The position numbers and the translations under genes are program-made. The notes under the pieces were generated by a model, which was given only the letters and a program-made list of their open reading frames with translations, did no database searches and was not told the DNA's origin. A stretch of 64,000 bases of DNA from Alteromonas sp. BMJM2 (lineage in GTDB: Bacteria; Pseudomonadota; Gammaproteobacteria; Enterobacterales; Alteromonadaceae), in contig NZ_JAPVOT010000013.1 of assembly GCF_027257845.1 (NCBI RefSeq), positions 1 to 64,000 on the forward strand. The letters run 5' to 3'. Numbering within the stretch: the stretch's first letter is position 1; each line of letters begins with the position of its first letter. Positions 8,900 to 17,481 of this stretch are shown piece by piece.

Positions 8900-10117
8900 T
8901 TGAAGTTTACGTCTCGCGCTACTGGTATCTCTGAGTTCTTGGCCATGGCCTATGGTGAAAAAGCATCGGCGCTTGTTAAAAGCGGCTTTGATGTTATTCG
9001 CCTGAATCTAGGCGAGCCTGACTTTGGTGCCCCAGACGCTGTAATAACAGCGATGAAAGACTCGTTAGACTCACCTGATTACCCTTATACATCGGCGCTG
9101 GGCACGCCTGAACTTCGCGAGGCCATAGCTGGCTTTTACGAGCAAAAACACGATGTAAAAATTCTCTCATCACGCATTGTGGTTACCGCCGGAGCAAGTG
9201 CGGCGCTGTTGTTAGCCAGCGCGGCACTGGTAGAGCCTGGCGACAATGTGATTTTAGGCGACCCTTCATACCCGTGTAATCGTCGCTTTTTGAACGCTTT
9301 TGGCGCGGATGTCACTCTGGTTCCCACCTCTAGTGAACATAACTTTCAGCTTACTGCTGACGATGTTGAAAAGCACTGGAAGCCCAATACGAGAGGCGTA
9401 CTCATTGCAACCCCAGCGAACCCAACGGGCACAGTGATTGATGCTGCTGAACTGTTGGCTATTGGTAAAATCTGTAAACAGCATGATGGCTTTTTAATTG
9501 TCGATGAAATTTATTTAGATTTGCTGTTAGACGCTTCTGTACAAGAGGATGCTGCGGCAAGAGATGAAACTGCGCCTGCGGCAACAACCGTTCTCGCTAA
9601 CACGCTTCTACACGATACTATTATTGTGATTAATAGCTTTTCCAAATACTTCGGCATGACCGGCTGGCGTTTAGGCTGGTGTGTGGTACCTGAGGAAATG
9701 ACAAGCGTTGTTGAGCGTTTAGCACAAAACCTCTTTATATGCCCTTCTACCCTTTCTCAAAAAGCAGCGCTGGCTTGCTTTACCCCGCAAGCCCTCAGCC
9801 AATGTGAGGAAAACAGGCAATTACTTATTAAACGGGCCACACTGGTATTTTCTGCATTGGAAAAGATGGGGCTACCTGTTGATGCAAAGCCTAACGGCGC
9901 TTTTTACGCGTATATCAATATTCAAAAAACCGGGCTTTCAGCCATCGAGTTTTGTGACACGTTATTGGATAAATACTATGTTGCCCTTACTCCAGGAAAC
10001 GACTTTGGTGAACATAATGCCAACAATTACGTTCGTTTGTCATTTGCCACTAGTGAGAGTGATTTACTAAAAGGACTGGAAAGACTATCTCAATTTGTGA
10101 ATGAATTAGTAGGCTAA
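8900..10117 (+). CDS. PLP-dependent class I/II aminotransferase
   Basis: About 405 aa of aspartate-aminotransferase fold type I. LNLGEPDFGAP near residue 36 is the N-terminal substrate segment, TPANPTGT lies at 171-178, VDEIYLD near 201, and the PLP-binding lysine is Lys249 in NSFSKYFGMTGWRLGW. An upstream GTG at 8849 keeps the frame open, but TTG at 8900 has GAGG nine bases ahead and gives the usual family N-terminus (MKFTSRATGISEFLAMAYGEKA), so I prefer it. The amino-acid specificity cannot be read. A roughly 20-residue insert (EDAAARDETAPAATTVLANT) sits just before the lysine domain strand. The gene is followed by a 190-base AT-rich gap. Confidence 0.85.
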   Translation: MKFTSRATGISEFLAMAYGEKASALVKSGFDVIRLNLGEPDFGAPDAVITAMKDSLDSPDYPYTSALGTPELREAIAGFYEQKHDVKILSSRIVVTAGASAALLLASAALVEPGDNVILGDPSYPCNRRFLNAFGADVTLVPTSSEHNFQLTADDVEKHWKPNTRGVLIATPANPTGTVIDAAELLAIGKICKQHDGFLIVDEIYLDLLLDASVQEDAAARDETAPAATTVLANTLLHDTIIVINSFSKYFGMTGWRLGWCVVPEEMTSVVERLAQNLFICPSTLSQKAALACFTPQALSQCEENRQLLIKRATLVFSALEKMGLPVDAKPNGAFYAYINIQKTGLSAIEFCDTLLDKYYVALTPGNDFGEHNANNYVRLSFATSESDLLKGLERLSQFVNELVG

Positions 10118-10307
10118 CGGTTTCATGAATACACCAATATTATGCAAAAAAATAATAGCGGGCCCGCGAGATAGGTATATTTACCTAATTCGAGATTAGC
10201 GAAAACTAATTGGGCTAACATAAGACTAGCTATCGCAATATTGGTTTTCACAAGAATGCTAACGTAAAAGAACGCATAAAAACGTAAATTAAAAACAGGA
10301 TGCAAGT

Positions 10308-11483
10308 ATGAGTATTGAACGAGATTTAGATGTGGTGATTTTCGGTGCCACCGGCTTCACAGGAAAATTAGTCGCAGAATATTTTCAATCGCAGTACGGC
10401 AACGACAGCAGCGTTAAATGGGCAATAGCAGGCCGTAACGAGCAAAAGCTTAACGATGTAAAACAAGAGCTAGGTATCAGTGACGCTGTTGAAATGATTA
10501 TTGCTGACGGCGATGACGACAGCGCGCTAGATACACTGACAAAACGAACTCATGTTGTACTGACTACCGTAGGCCCTTATCAAATTTACGGTGAAAAACT
10601 GCTTTCTGCTTGCGTTGACAATGGCACGGGGTATACCGATTTATGTGGTGAACCTGCGTGGATGCACCAGATGATCAACAAGTACAATGATAAAGCCAAA
10701 GAAACTGGTGCCAATATCGTCTTTTCGTGCGGCTTCGACTCTGTGCCTTTCGACTTAGGAGTGCACTATCTGCAACAACACGCAAAGAAACAAACCGGCG
10801 ATGCCATTGAATACGTTAAAGGTCGCGTGCGTAAAATGCAGGGGACGTTTTCTGGCGGTACCGCAGCGAGCCTAAAAGCCACAATGGTAGCGGCGAAGAA
10901 AGATAAGTCGATAATGGCGGCATTGATTAATCCGTTTTCACTAGCTGATACAAACGTAGCGACAGAACAGCCAGATGGCAACAAACCCTATTTTGATGAG
11001 CAGTTAGGAACATGGGTTGCCCCTTTCATTATGGCTGCCATTAATACTAAAAACGTGCATCGCGCTAATTACCTAAGTAACTATGCCTACGGCAAAGCGT
11101 TCAAATATGATGAAATGCTTATGACCGGTCCTGGTGAAAAAGGTGAAGCCATGGCAAAACATGTGGCTAATGACAAGTCGTTAGCCAGTGATGATGGCCC
11201 TAAGCCCGGCGAAGGACCAAGTAAAGAAGAGCGCGAAAATGGGTTTTATGACGTCATGTTTGTTGGCAATGCGACAAATGGCGATATGCTGGCAGTATCA
11301 GTAAAAGGTGACAAAGACCCGGGCTACGGCTCTACCAGTAAAATGATTGCAGAATCTGCGCTGTGTCTTTGCAAAGACGTAAGTTTATCTGGCGGTTTTT
11401 ACACGCCTGCATCTGCGCTAGGCGATAGCTTAATTAGCAGATTAGAGGCCAATGCTGGCCTTACGTTTACCATAGAAAAATAA
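10308..11483 (+). CDS. Saccharopine-dehydrogenase-like / trans-acting enoyl-reductase-type oxidoreductase
   Basis: A 391-aa protein whose N-terminus has the Rossmann nucleotide-binding loop GATGFTG (residues 13-19). The stretch after it (TVGPYQIYGEKLLSACVDNGTGYTDLCGE) is typical of the saccharopine dehydrogenase family, which in bacteria more often has lipid-related or unknown substrates than lysine metabolism. SCGFDSVPFDLG near 144 is another family hallmark. AGGA upstream at about 10299 supports the ATG. A strong terminator follows at 11586-11625. The gene stands alone, and its real substrate is not evident. Confidence 0.8.
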   Translation: MSIERDLDVVIFGATGFTGKLVAEYFQSQYGNDSSVKWAIAGRNEQKLNDVKQELGISDAVEMIIADGDDDSALDTLTKRTHVVLTTVGPYQIYGEKLLSACVDNGTGYTDLCGEPAWMHQMINKYNDKAKETGANIVFSCGFDSVPFDLGVHYLQQHAKKQTGDAIEYVKGRVRKMQGTFSGGTAASLKATMVAAKKDKSIMAALINPFSLADTNVATEQPDGNKPYFDEQLGTWVAPFIMAAINTKNVHRANYLSNYAYGKAFKYDEMLMTGPGEKGEAMAKHVANDKSLASDDGPKPGEGPSKEERENGFYDVMFVGNATNGDMLAVSVKGDKDPGYGSTSKMIAESALCLCKDVSLSGGFYTPASALGDSLISRLEANAGLTFTIEK

Positions 11484-11585
11484 GCTGGAGAAAGTAAACC
11501 TGCAAATTTGACGAACTGGTTTTATTACCGTAGCGCACACGCCGCTTTGAGAACCAATTTTGACATTTAGGTGAATAACAACGAA

Positions 11586-11625
11586 CCCGTGAAAAGGCAC
11601 TTTCCTTTTCACGGGTTTATTTTTT
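11586..11625 (+). terminator. Strong rho-independent terminator
   Basis: Perfect 12-bp stem CCCGTGAAAAGG/CCTTTTCACGGG with a six-base loop, followed by TTTATTTTTT. It closes the oxidoreductase gene ending at 11483. Confidence 0.9.
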
Positions 11626-11643
11626 GTCAATGCTGGGGGCTGT

Positions 11644-11695
11644 TATAACGTGGAGTCATAACGTGGAGCTATAACGTCGAGCTATAACGGTGCTT
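11644..11695. repeat. 13-bp tandem repeat, about four copies
   Basis: Units of the form YATAACGTSGAGY start at 11644, 11657 and 11670, with a degraded copy at 11683. They lie between the terminator and the convergent BCCT gene. Confidence 0.75.
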
Positions 11696-11734
11696 TTATA
11701 GCGAAGAATTCATACCGGAGAATTCCTACAAGCT

Positions 11735-13291
11735 TCACCGAGCATCATTCGCCTTAGCTTTGCCTTTTGTAATTACAATGCGCGGTGCATCCCATAAAGA
11801 CGGTAATAAAATTAAGGACACGGGCACAGCACTCACCACAATAAATGCTTGCAGTTTATCTATACCGCCAGAGTCAATCATAATAAGAATGGCGGCCATC
11901 AGCCCCATTGCAATGCCCCAAAACACTCTCACAAACGTTGCCGGTTGATCAGAGTCTGACATAGAAACTGATAACACGTAAGTCATGGAGTCGCCCGTTG
12001 TGGCTACAAACGTCATGGTAAGCAATAGAAACAAGAATGAAACAATGGCGCCCATAGGCAGCGCCTGAGTAACCGCAAGCAGCGCCGCTGGTAAGTTAAA
12101 GCCTTCAAACGCAGCTGAAATAGCTCCTGGGGCGTTAAGCTCTAATGACAGCCCTGTTCCACCAACAATAGTAAACCAAAACATAGTGATAAGCGGCGCA
12201 ATAATAGACAGCATAATGACAATTGCGCGAATAGAGCGGCCTTTGCTAATACGAGCTATAAAAATTGCCATCATAGGCCCGTAGCCAATAAACCATCCCC
12301 AAAAGAATACTGTCCACCAGCCTAACCAACCCGCCTCGCCAAACATACCCGCATCTCCGCGATACAACGCCATTTGAAAAAAGTGCGTAATGTGTGTGCC
12401 CAACGCCTCAAAGAAATGGCTAATGACAAACATTGCACTGGTGGTCACCATTAAAAACGCCAGCAAGCAGACTGCGAGGATCATATTTAATCGGCTAAGC
12501 AGCTGAATACCTTTGGTCACCCCGGTGATGGCCGATGCAACATATACAATGGTGAGCACGCTAATAACTGCCGTTTGAGTTGTGGCATTGTCGGCTATAC
12601 CAAACAACGTATTGAGCCCGTAACTTACCTGTAAACCCAAAAACCCTATAGGCCCCACCGTGCCTGCAACAACTGCAATAATACATACCGCGTCGGTGAT
12701 AGTACCAATAGGGCCTTGTATAGCGCGGCGCTTAAAAATAGGGTAAAGCAACGTTCGGGGCGCTAATGGCAGGCCCTTCTCGTAGTGATAATACATAAGC
12801 ATTATCACCGTCAGGCTACCTAAAATAGCCCAGGCCAAAAAACCCCAGTGAAGATAAGATTGCGCAAGGGCGTACACCGTAGCCTCGCCAGTACCTGCTT
12901 CAACATCACCAAATACCGGCGGCACACTTAAGAAATGTGCCATGGGCTCGCCAGCTGCCCAAAATACGCCACCGCCAGCGAGAAGCGTACACATGATCAT
13001 TGAGCCCCATTGGAAGTTAGAGAACTCTGGTTTATCTATATTCCCCATTACAGCTCTAGCGCCTGGCAAACATGCCATACCAAGGCTAATTGAAAAGGTA
13101 GCCAATAACAGTACTTGCCAATACAAACCAAAATACGTTACCGACCAAGCGAAGCTGCTGTCTACCCAAGCAGCAAGCGCGCTCACATCAATTAAGGCCA
13201 TCAAACAAAATACACTGATAAACCCAGCGGTAATGGCAAATAGCGGGATGTTTATCTTACGTTCTGTGTTTGTGTCTTTTGTTAATATCAT
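11735..13291 (-). CDS. BCCT-family betaine/carnitine/choline transporter
   Basis: A 518-aa multi-pass inner-membrane protein, with about twelve hydrophobic segments visible. The BCCT signature region is GWFIGYGPMMAIFIARISKGRSIR, and GGVFWAAGEPMAHF corresponds to the conserved GxFxxxEPxxHF segment near residue 107. The family imports quaternary ammonium or dimethylsulfonio compounds by sodium or proton symport, often as osmoprotectants or carbon sources. The tryptophan-rich aromatic box is altered relative to BetP (GYGP instead of the common SWAP/SWSP), so the ligand is uncertain. The start is ATG 13291, with AAGGAA about 14 bases upstream. A 9-bp inverted repeat in the leader (13324-13372) could be an operator. 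Confidence 0.85.
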   Translation of the reverse strand: MILTKDTNTERKINIPLFAITAGFISVFCLMALIDVSALAAWVDSSFAWSVTYFGLYWQVLLLATFSISLGMACLPGARAVMGNIDKPEFSNFQWGSMIMCTLLAGGGVFWAAGEPMAHFLSVPPVFGDVEAGTGEATVYALAQSYLHWGFLAWAILGSLTVIMLMYYHYEKGLPLAPRTLLYPIFKRRAIQGPIGTITDAVCIIAVVAGTVGPIGFLGLQVSYGLNTLFGIADNATTQTAVISVLTIVYVASAITGVTKGIQLLSRLNMILAVCLLAFLMVTTSAMFVISHFFEALGTHITHFFQMALYRGDAGMFGEAGWLGWWTVFFWGWFIGYGPMMAIFIARISKGRSIRAIVIMLSIIAPLITMFWFTIVGGTGLSLELNAPGAISAAFEGFNLPAALLAVTQALPMGAIVSFLFLLLTMTFVATTGDSMTYVLSVSMSDSDQPATFVRVFWGIAMGLMAAILIMIDSGGIDKLQAFIVVSAVPVSLILLPSLWDAPRIVITKGKAKANDAR

Positions 13292-13323
13292 TTTAAAAGC
13301 AAAGATTCCTTAAGGAGAGTAAG

Positions 13324-13372
13324 GTCATCGACATCATTAAATTTAAGTCGATGACTAATGTCGATGACTAAT
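13324..13372. promoter_or_regulatory. Inverted/direct 9-13 bp repeats upstream of the BCCT gene
   Basis: GTCATCGAC (13324-13332) faces GTCGATGAC (13347-13355), which is repeated at 13360-13368 as part of a 13-bp tandem unit GTCGATGACTAAT. The position just upstream of the BCCT start fits an operator, but it could equally be a weak terminator of the upstream gene or a chance repeat. Function is inference. Confidence 0.35.
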
Positions 13373-13453
13373 ATAGATTGGTAAATCGAAATAACGCTAA
13401 CATTATGTCTACGTTATCATATCGAATACATTATCGGATTACCGGGTTGATTG

Positions 13454-13675
13454 CTATTTCCAGCCTTGGCGCCACATTGTCGTGTCTTTTAAATCTCGCC
13501 AGTTTATCGGGTATTCTGTTTTTGACATCACCGATTCAAGAACACAAGAGACAACAACCCCCTCTTCGTCGAATGTCACGTCAGTCACTAAAAAATGCTT
13601 TTCTTTGTTTTTAGGCGACGTGGACGTCCATTTGCTGCGCAGAAGTTTTTTAGGGTTTATCTGATGTTTAGACAT
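13454..13675 (-). CDS. Small conserved tryptophan-rich protein (TIGR02450 family)
   Basis: A 73-aa protein with the order INPKKLLRSKWT, NKEKHFLVT, CVLESVMSKTEYPINWRDLKD and a final WxQGWK. This pattern and length match the TIGR02450 family of marine and other gammaproteobacteria, whose role is not known. There is no signal peptide or membrane segment, so it is likely cytosolic. The Shine-Dalgarno is weak (AGAG about nine bases upstream). It lies 51 bases downstream of the 117-aa gene on the same strand, so the two may be co-transcribed. Confidence 0.8.
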   Translation of the reverse strand: MSKHQINPKKLLRSKWTSTSPKNKEKHFLVTDVTFDEEGVVVSCVLESVMSKTEYPINWRDLKDTTMWRQGWK

Positions 13676-13726
13676 AAACAGGGCTCTTTAACTATCTTTT
13701 TATAATGATTAACGAAGGCGACTGCA

Positions 13727-14080
13727 CTACTCAATCGCAACCGTAATTTTGCAATCAATATACTTGAGCATTTTATTAACTGCGTAGGGAATCGAAATTT
13801 CTGTAAGCGGCTCATTGATAGATTTGGCTTTTACCAATAGATCGCACCCATCATAACTAATCTGCTGACGTATAACATAATCGTTAAGCTCGTCAAAAAA
13901 GCGCTCCTCTAGAGGCACAAGCCCAATAAAAAAATCAGTACTGTCGTCTTTATAAAACCACGCTCCTGTTATCTCTTTTTTAAGTGTGTATGCCTGCATG
14001 ATATCTAAACGCAAAAACCGAAAATAGGCTTCTGTACTTTCAGCACGCTCATTCGTTTGGCTTTTAGTGGGTTCGCTCAC
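13727..14080 (-). CDS. Hypothetical 117-aa cytosolic protein
   Basis: It starts with GTG at 14080 and AGGAA placed about seven bases upstream. The protein is acidic to neutral and soluble, without a signal peptide, and mixes beta-like segments (AWFYKDDSTDFFIGLVPL) with helical ones. I do not recognise a family. It precedes the TIGR02450 gene on the same strand. Divergent from it is another unrecognised gene; the space between them (14081-14297) should hold both promoters. Confidence 0.6.
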   Translation of the reverse strand: MSEPTKSQTNERAESTEAYFRFLRLDIMQAYTLKKEITGAWFYKDDSTDFFIGLVPLEERFFDELNDYVIRQQISYDGCDLLVKAKSINEPLTEISIPYAVNKMLKYIDCKITVAIE

Positions 14081-14160
14081 AGAGTTCCTATTGATGTTTT
14101 TAATGATAGTTAACGTCGCGGTGAAGTCGATAATGAGTCACCGTGAAAGCTATGTTTTAT

Positions 14161-14188
14161 TACGCTTGGTCTATTACGTTTGGTCTAT
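14161..14188. repeat. Two-copy 14-bp tandem duplication
   Basis: TACGYTTGGTCTAT occurs at 14161-14174 and again at 14175-14188, in the putative promoter/leader region between two divergent hypothetical genes. Confidence 0.7.
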
Positions 14189-14297
14189 TACATACGGCCG
14201 ATTAATCTGCGCTAAAGCAAGGCGTAGCGTTGATCCACATCAACGCATCTTTTCTGGTGATAAGCCACACTTCAATCATCTACACCTTTTCGTGTTA

Positions 14298-14711
14298 ATG
14301 AGAATGCATACGTTAGAAAACACCACCGCTTTTCAAACCACCATTATCCCTATGGTGCATGGACTATACAAGCTGACATTGAAGCCAACAGTAAACCTCG
14401 CCATTCAGACAAAACCTGTTTTTGGCGCAAACGTCACCTTTCATAGCGATATTATCGAGCACCCTAGCTTTGTTGCTAGCCCTCGGTGTGTTATCGGTTG
14501 GCTTGATGTTGGCGGGTTATCTTATTTAAGTATTGAAGAAGGTATACAGGGAGCTGCGGACAATAGTGCCGCACCACCTTTTTTACCGTCTCAATTTATG
14601 CATTGTGATAGGGGTATTTTAAGAGTGAATATGACCACCCGCTTTTACCCAATTGCTAAAAACGCATTAGACGTTCACGAACACGGCGCGTTTTTCTTTA
14701 CGCCGTTGTGA
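14298..14711 (+). CDS. Hypothetical protein, function unknown
   Basis: An open frame ending at 14711. I choose ATG 14298 (MRMHTLENT..., 137 aa), because the frame upstream of it contains a 14-bp tandem duplication and overlaps the start of the leftward neighbour. Earlier ATGs in frame exist (for example 14133). No clear Shine-Dalgarno precedes 14298, so both the start and the reality of the gene are uncertain. The protein has no signal peptide or recognisable domain; the C-terminus is aromatic (AFFFTPL). Confidence 0.45.
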   Translation: MRMHTLENTTAFQTTIIPMVHGLYKLTLKPTVNLAIQTKPVFGANVTFHSDIIEHPSFVASPRCVIGWLDVGGLSYLSIEEGIQGAADNSAAPPFLPSQFMHCDRGILRVNMTTRFYPIAKNALDVHEHGAFFFTPL

Positions 14712-14771
14712 GTAGCGCCTCTCATTGGGAGTTCTATTTAATCGCTTGTATTAACAGATCTCTTTCAGAAC

Positions 14772-15203
14772 CTATTGAGAGTCGCAATCGAACCGACCGG
14801 GCACATCATCTAACACGTAATCCCATGATTGTGTTAACAATACCGGCTGTAAAGTTGTGTTTGTCTCTGAAGGAACCCAACGATGCCCGCTAATTGCTTT
14901 TTTAGTTTCAGCAACAAAGGTATTATCGGGTAAAAAGTTGATGGTTTTTAGGTCTTCAGGCTCCCCTTCACTGTTAATAATAAATTGAATTTTGGCACAC
15001 CCGTTCATTTTCCTTTTAGCCGCAGCTATTGGATATGAAGGATAAGACTTTTCAGATAAAACCCAGTAATCTTTCACTGACTCCTCGCTTTTGGTTAAGT
15101 CGATGGGGTCGAGTTTTACACCCTTAGTCTCTGCAGAATTAGGCTCTGTAGATGAACAGCCCAGCAGTAATGCTGTGATTGTGAATAACAGTGTTTTTTT
15201 CAT
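14772..15203 (-). CDS. Lipoprotein with a TonB C-terminal domain
   Basis: ATG 15203 is preceded by AAGGA at ideal spacing and begins MKKTLLFTITALLLGC, a lipoprotein signal with Cys16 as the predicted lipidation site. A longer frame upstream to 15290 has no such signal. The mature part (about residues 50-143) has the TonB-C pattern: YPIAAAKRKMNGCAKIQFIINSEGEPEDL, then FVAETKKAISGHRWVPS. In classical TonB this domain binds the TonB box of outer-membrane receptors and is held in the inner membrane by a helix; here the anchor is lipid. No ExbB/ExbD genes are nearby. It lies 97 bases after recD on the same strand, so it could be a distal operon gene or independent. Confidence 0.7.
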   Translation of the reverse strand: MKKTLLFTITALLLGCSSTEPNSAETKGVKLDPIDLTKSEESVKDYWVLSEKSYPSYPIAAAKRKMNGCAKIQFIINSEGEPEDLKTINFLPDNTFVAETKKAISGHRWVPSETNTTLQPVLLTQSWDYVLDDVPGRFDCDSQ

Positions 15204-15300
15204 ATTCATCCTTAAATGTTCTATCAAAAGCTTTAACATTGGTTCGATGGCTGAGACCAATAGTATTAATCTACCATCCATTATATTCATCTACCATCGA

Positions 15301-17448
15301 TTACGGTTCATCAACAGCTGCGTCGCAAATGGCGAATGCCAAGCCGGAATATCGCTTGTCTACTCGCGATACCATGTCACTAAAGGTAGGACTATTGGCG
15401 ATTATCAAACATCCCTTTTTAGCTCGTGTAAGCCCGGTGTATACCAGGCCACGGTGAAACAACCCTGCAGCCTTTTCTGTTTCAGGCTTTGGAAGCAGCA
15501 GCACAACGTGAGAAAACTCAGAACCTTGCGACTTATGAATGGTCATTGCGTACACGGTTTCAAACTGGGGCACGCGAGATAAGGAAATATGCCTTAGTTC
15601 ATCATTCTCAGCTTCAAACCACGCAAGTAGCTTTCCATTACTGTCTGGCCAAATAATACCAACCTCACCATTAGATAGGCGCTGAGGATGATTATTTTTA
15701 ACTATCATGATGGGTTGGCCTTGATAGAAGTTGCCTTCTCGCCGTGTAATTTTGTGTTTAATAGCATCAAAAACCAATGAATTTAAACGCTCAACTCCCA
15801 TGTTGCCTTTGCGCACCGGCGTTAACCACCTGACTTGGTTTAGTCGACGCAGTGCATCACATGCATTGGAGGCATCAAAAATAGGCATAAAACTTTGAAC
15901 GGCCATTTTGCGCAGCATTTTCTCGTTTACCCATTCTTCAGGCCATAAATGAACACCATCGTTTAGTACTGGTATATCAGCTATTGATTCTGCGTTCTTT
16001 GCATTATTTATCGCGTTATTTAACGCGCTCAAGGCCCTCTGCGGTTCGCCTTTTTGGATAGCGGTTGCCACTGCCGCCACTTGCCCTTTGAATCGTTGTG
16101 GTGCTCGCAGCGTATGTACCCACGTTTTAGCATCTTCATCTACGGGTAATAAAGGTAAATGGGGGCATAGGGTAGCGATATGCTGACGCAGCGCAGCGGG
16201 CACTGCGCCGAGCATTTTGTCGCCTGAATGAACTAAGTCGTCATTCGTTTCTACCAATTGCTCTAACACGTTTCCTAGCTCTACAGCGGGCAACTGCTCA
16301 GCATCGCCAATGAAATACAGGCGCGCATGCTTAGGTAGCGCTCTCATTATTCGCGTCATTAGGGCAAGGTCTACCATACTGGCCTCATCCACAATTAATA
16401 CATCAAGGGAAAGCTGATTTTGCCTGTTGTATTTTGTTGATACCGTGTGTTCTCTTAGCCCTAACAACCGGTGAATAGTTACTGCTTGTGTGGGAACGCG
16501 GTCTAACACACTGTCATCTATTTTCCCCCTCAAGCCAGCAATACTGTCGCTAATTGATTCCGTCATACGCTGCTGCGCTTTTCCTGTAGGCGCCGCCAAC
16601 ACTATGTTGATGTTGTCCTCGCAGGCTTGAAGGGCTAGCAACAAACGCAGTACGGTGTAGGTTTTTCCTGTTCCAGGGCCACCGTTAATTACGCTAAATT
16701 TTTGTACAATACTTTTTGCAACGGCTACCTGTTGCCAGTCTTGCTCGCTGCTAAGCGCTAGCTCTTGGCTAGGCTCTTGTGAAGCCGCACTTGATGGTGC
16801 TTTGAAAAACATGGCAGGCCACAAGGCTTTTACCTTGGAATATGCCTCTTCGGATAAGGGAGTAAAGGCGGTTCTAGCAACGACACCCTGCGCTATCTCT
16901 TGTTCAAACTCATAATATCTGCGGCTGTAAAACATACCGTTGTTATAAACAAACAGTTGAGAAATGCGTTCGTCACTTAACGCTTTTTTCACCACACCGA
17001 TAAGCGGTGTAAGTTCATCAAACGTGTACCCTCTCTTTTGCGTATCGGTTTGGCCGTTGTCACTTGATGGTGAGGTTTGAGTGCTATTACTCACACTTGC
17101 ATTTTCACTAACATCTTCGCCAAACAAGTTCTTTCCTGCTACATCGCTAAGCATCACACAGCTGTGCCCATGGCGCTGCATAAACGACAACAAAACCAGA
17201 AGATGCAGCCACGTTGTATTTTCTTGCTCACTAAGCACAGAAGTGGGTGTAAATTCAGAAGCTATAAATTTATCGATGGCCTCAATACCAGATAGCTGTT
17301 CAAACAATGCATTTTTATTCATTTTCATTGCTGCTATGCCGTCTGTATCAGCACTGTCTTTTTGGTCTATTTTGTTTGTGTTTATCGTGGCTGTGTTAAT
17401 TAAGGTTGATTGGGCCTTATCACCACTAGCCTTATTTTTTTCACTCAT
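15301..17448 (-). CDS. recD: RecBCD exonuclease V subunit alpha
   Basis: SF1B 5'-to-3' helicase subunit of RecBCD. Walker A is NGGPGTGKT in the middle third, Walker B is in LDVLIVDEASMVDL, and helicase motif VI-like sequence is in VYAMTIHKSQGSEF and GLVYTGLTRAKKGCLI. It translocates on the 5' strand and controls Chi response in the complex. I start at ATG 17448; the frame extends to a TTG at 17469, and neither has a strong Shine-Dalgarno. At about 715 aa it is longer than E. coli RecD (608), mainly by a polar N-terminal leader rich in T, N and D. It is the last gene of recC-recB-recD, about 30 bases after recB. Confidence 0.92.
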   Translation of the reverse strand: MSEKNKASGDKAQSTLINTATINTNKIDQKDSADTDGIAAMKMNKNALFEQLSGIEAIDKFIASEFTPTSVLSEQENTTWLHLLVLLSFMQRHGHSCVMLSDVAGKNLFGEDVSENASVSNSTQTSPSSDNGQTDTQKRGYTFDELTPLIGVVKKALSDERISQLFVYNNGMFYSRRYYEFEQEIAQGVVARTAFTPLSEEAYSKVKALWPAMFFKAPSSAASQEPSQELALSSEQDWQQVAVAKSIVQKFSVINGGPGTGKTYTVLRLLLALQACEDNINIVLAAPTGKAQQRMTESISDSIAGLRGKIDDSVLDRVPTQAVTIHRLLGLREHTVSTKYNRQNQLSLDVLIVDEASMVDLALMTRIMRALPKHARLYFIGDAEQLPAVELGNVLEQLVETNDDLVHSGDKMLGAVPAALRQHIATLCPHLPLLPVDEDAKTWVHTLRAPQRFKGQVAAVATAIQKGEPQRALSALNNAINNAKNAESIADIPVLNDGVHLWPEEWVNEKMLRKMAVQSFMPIFDASNACDALRRLNQVRWLTPVRKGNMGVERLNSLVFDAIKHKITRREGNFYQGQPIMIVKNNHPQRLSNGEVGIIWPDSNGKLLAWFEAENDELRHISLSRVPQFETVYAMTIHKSQGSEFSHVVLLLPKPETEKAAGLFHRGLVYTGLTRAKKGCLIIANSPTFSDMVSRVDKRYSGLAFAICDAAVDEP

Positions 17449-17481
17449 GGTTTGCGTCGCTCTTTTCAATAGACACTTTCA

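Noticed and set aside
10123..10305. 60-codon leftward hydrophobic frame between the aminotransferase and oxidoreductase genes
   Set aside because: AT-rich chance frame with no supported start; lies over the promoter region of the 10308 gene.
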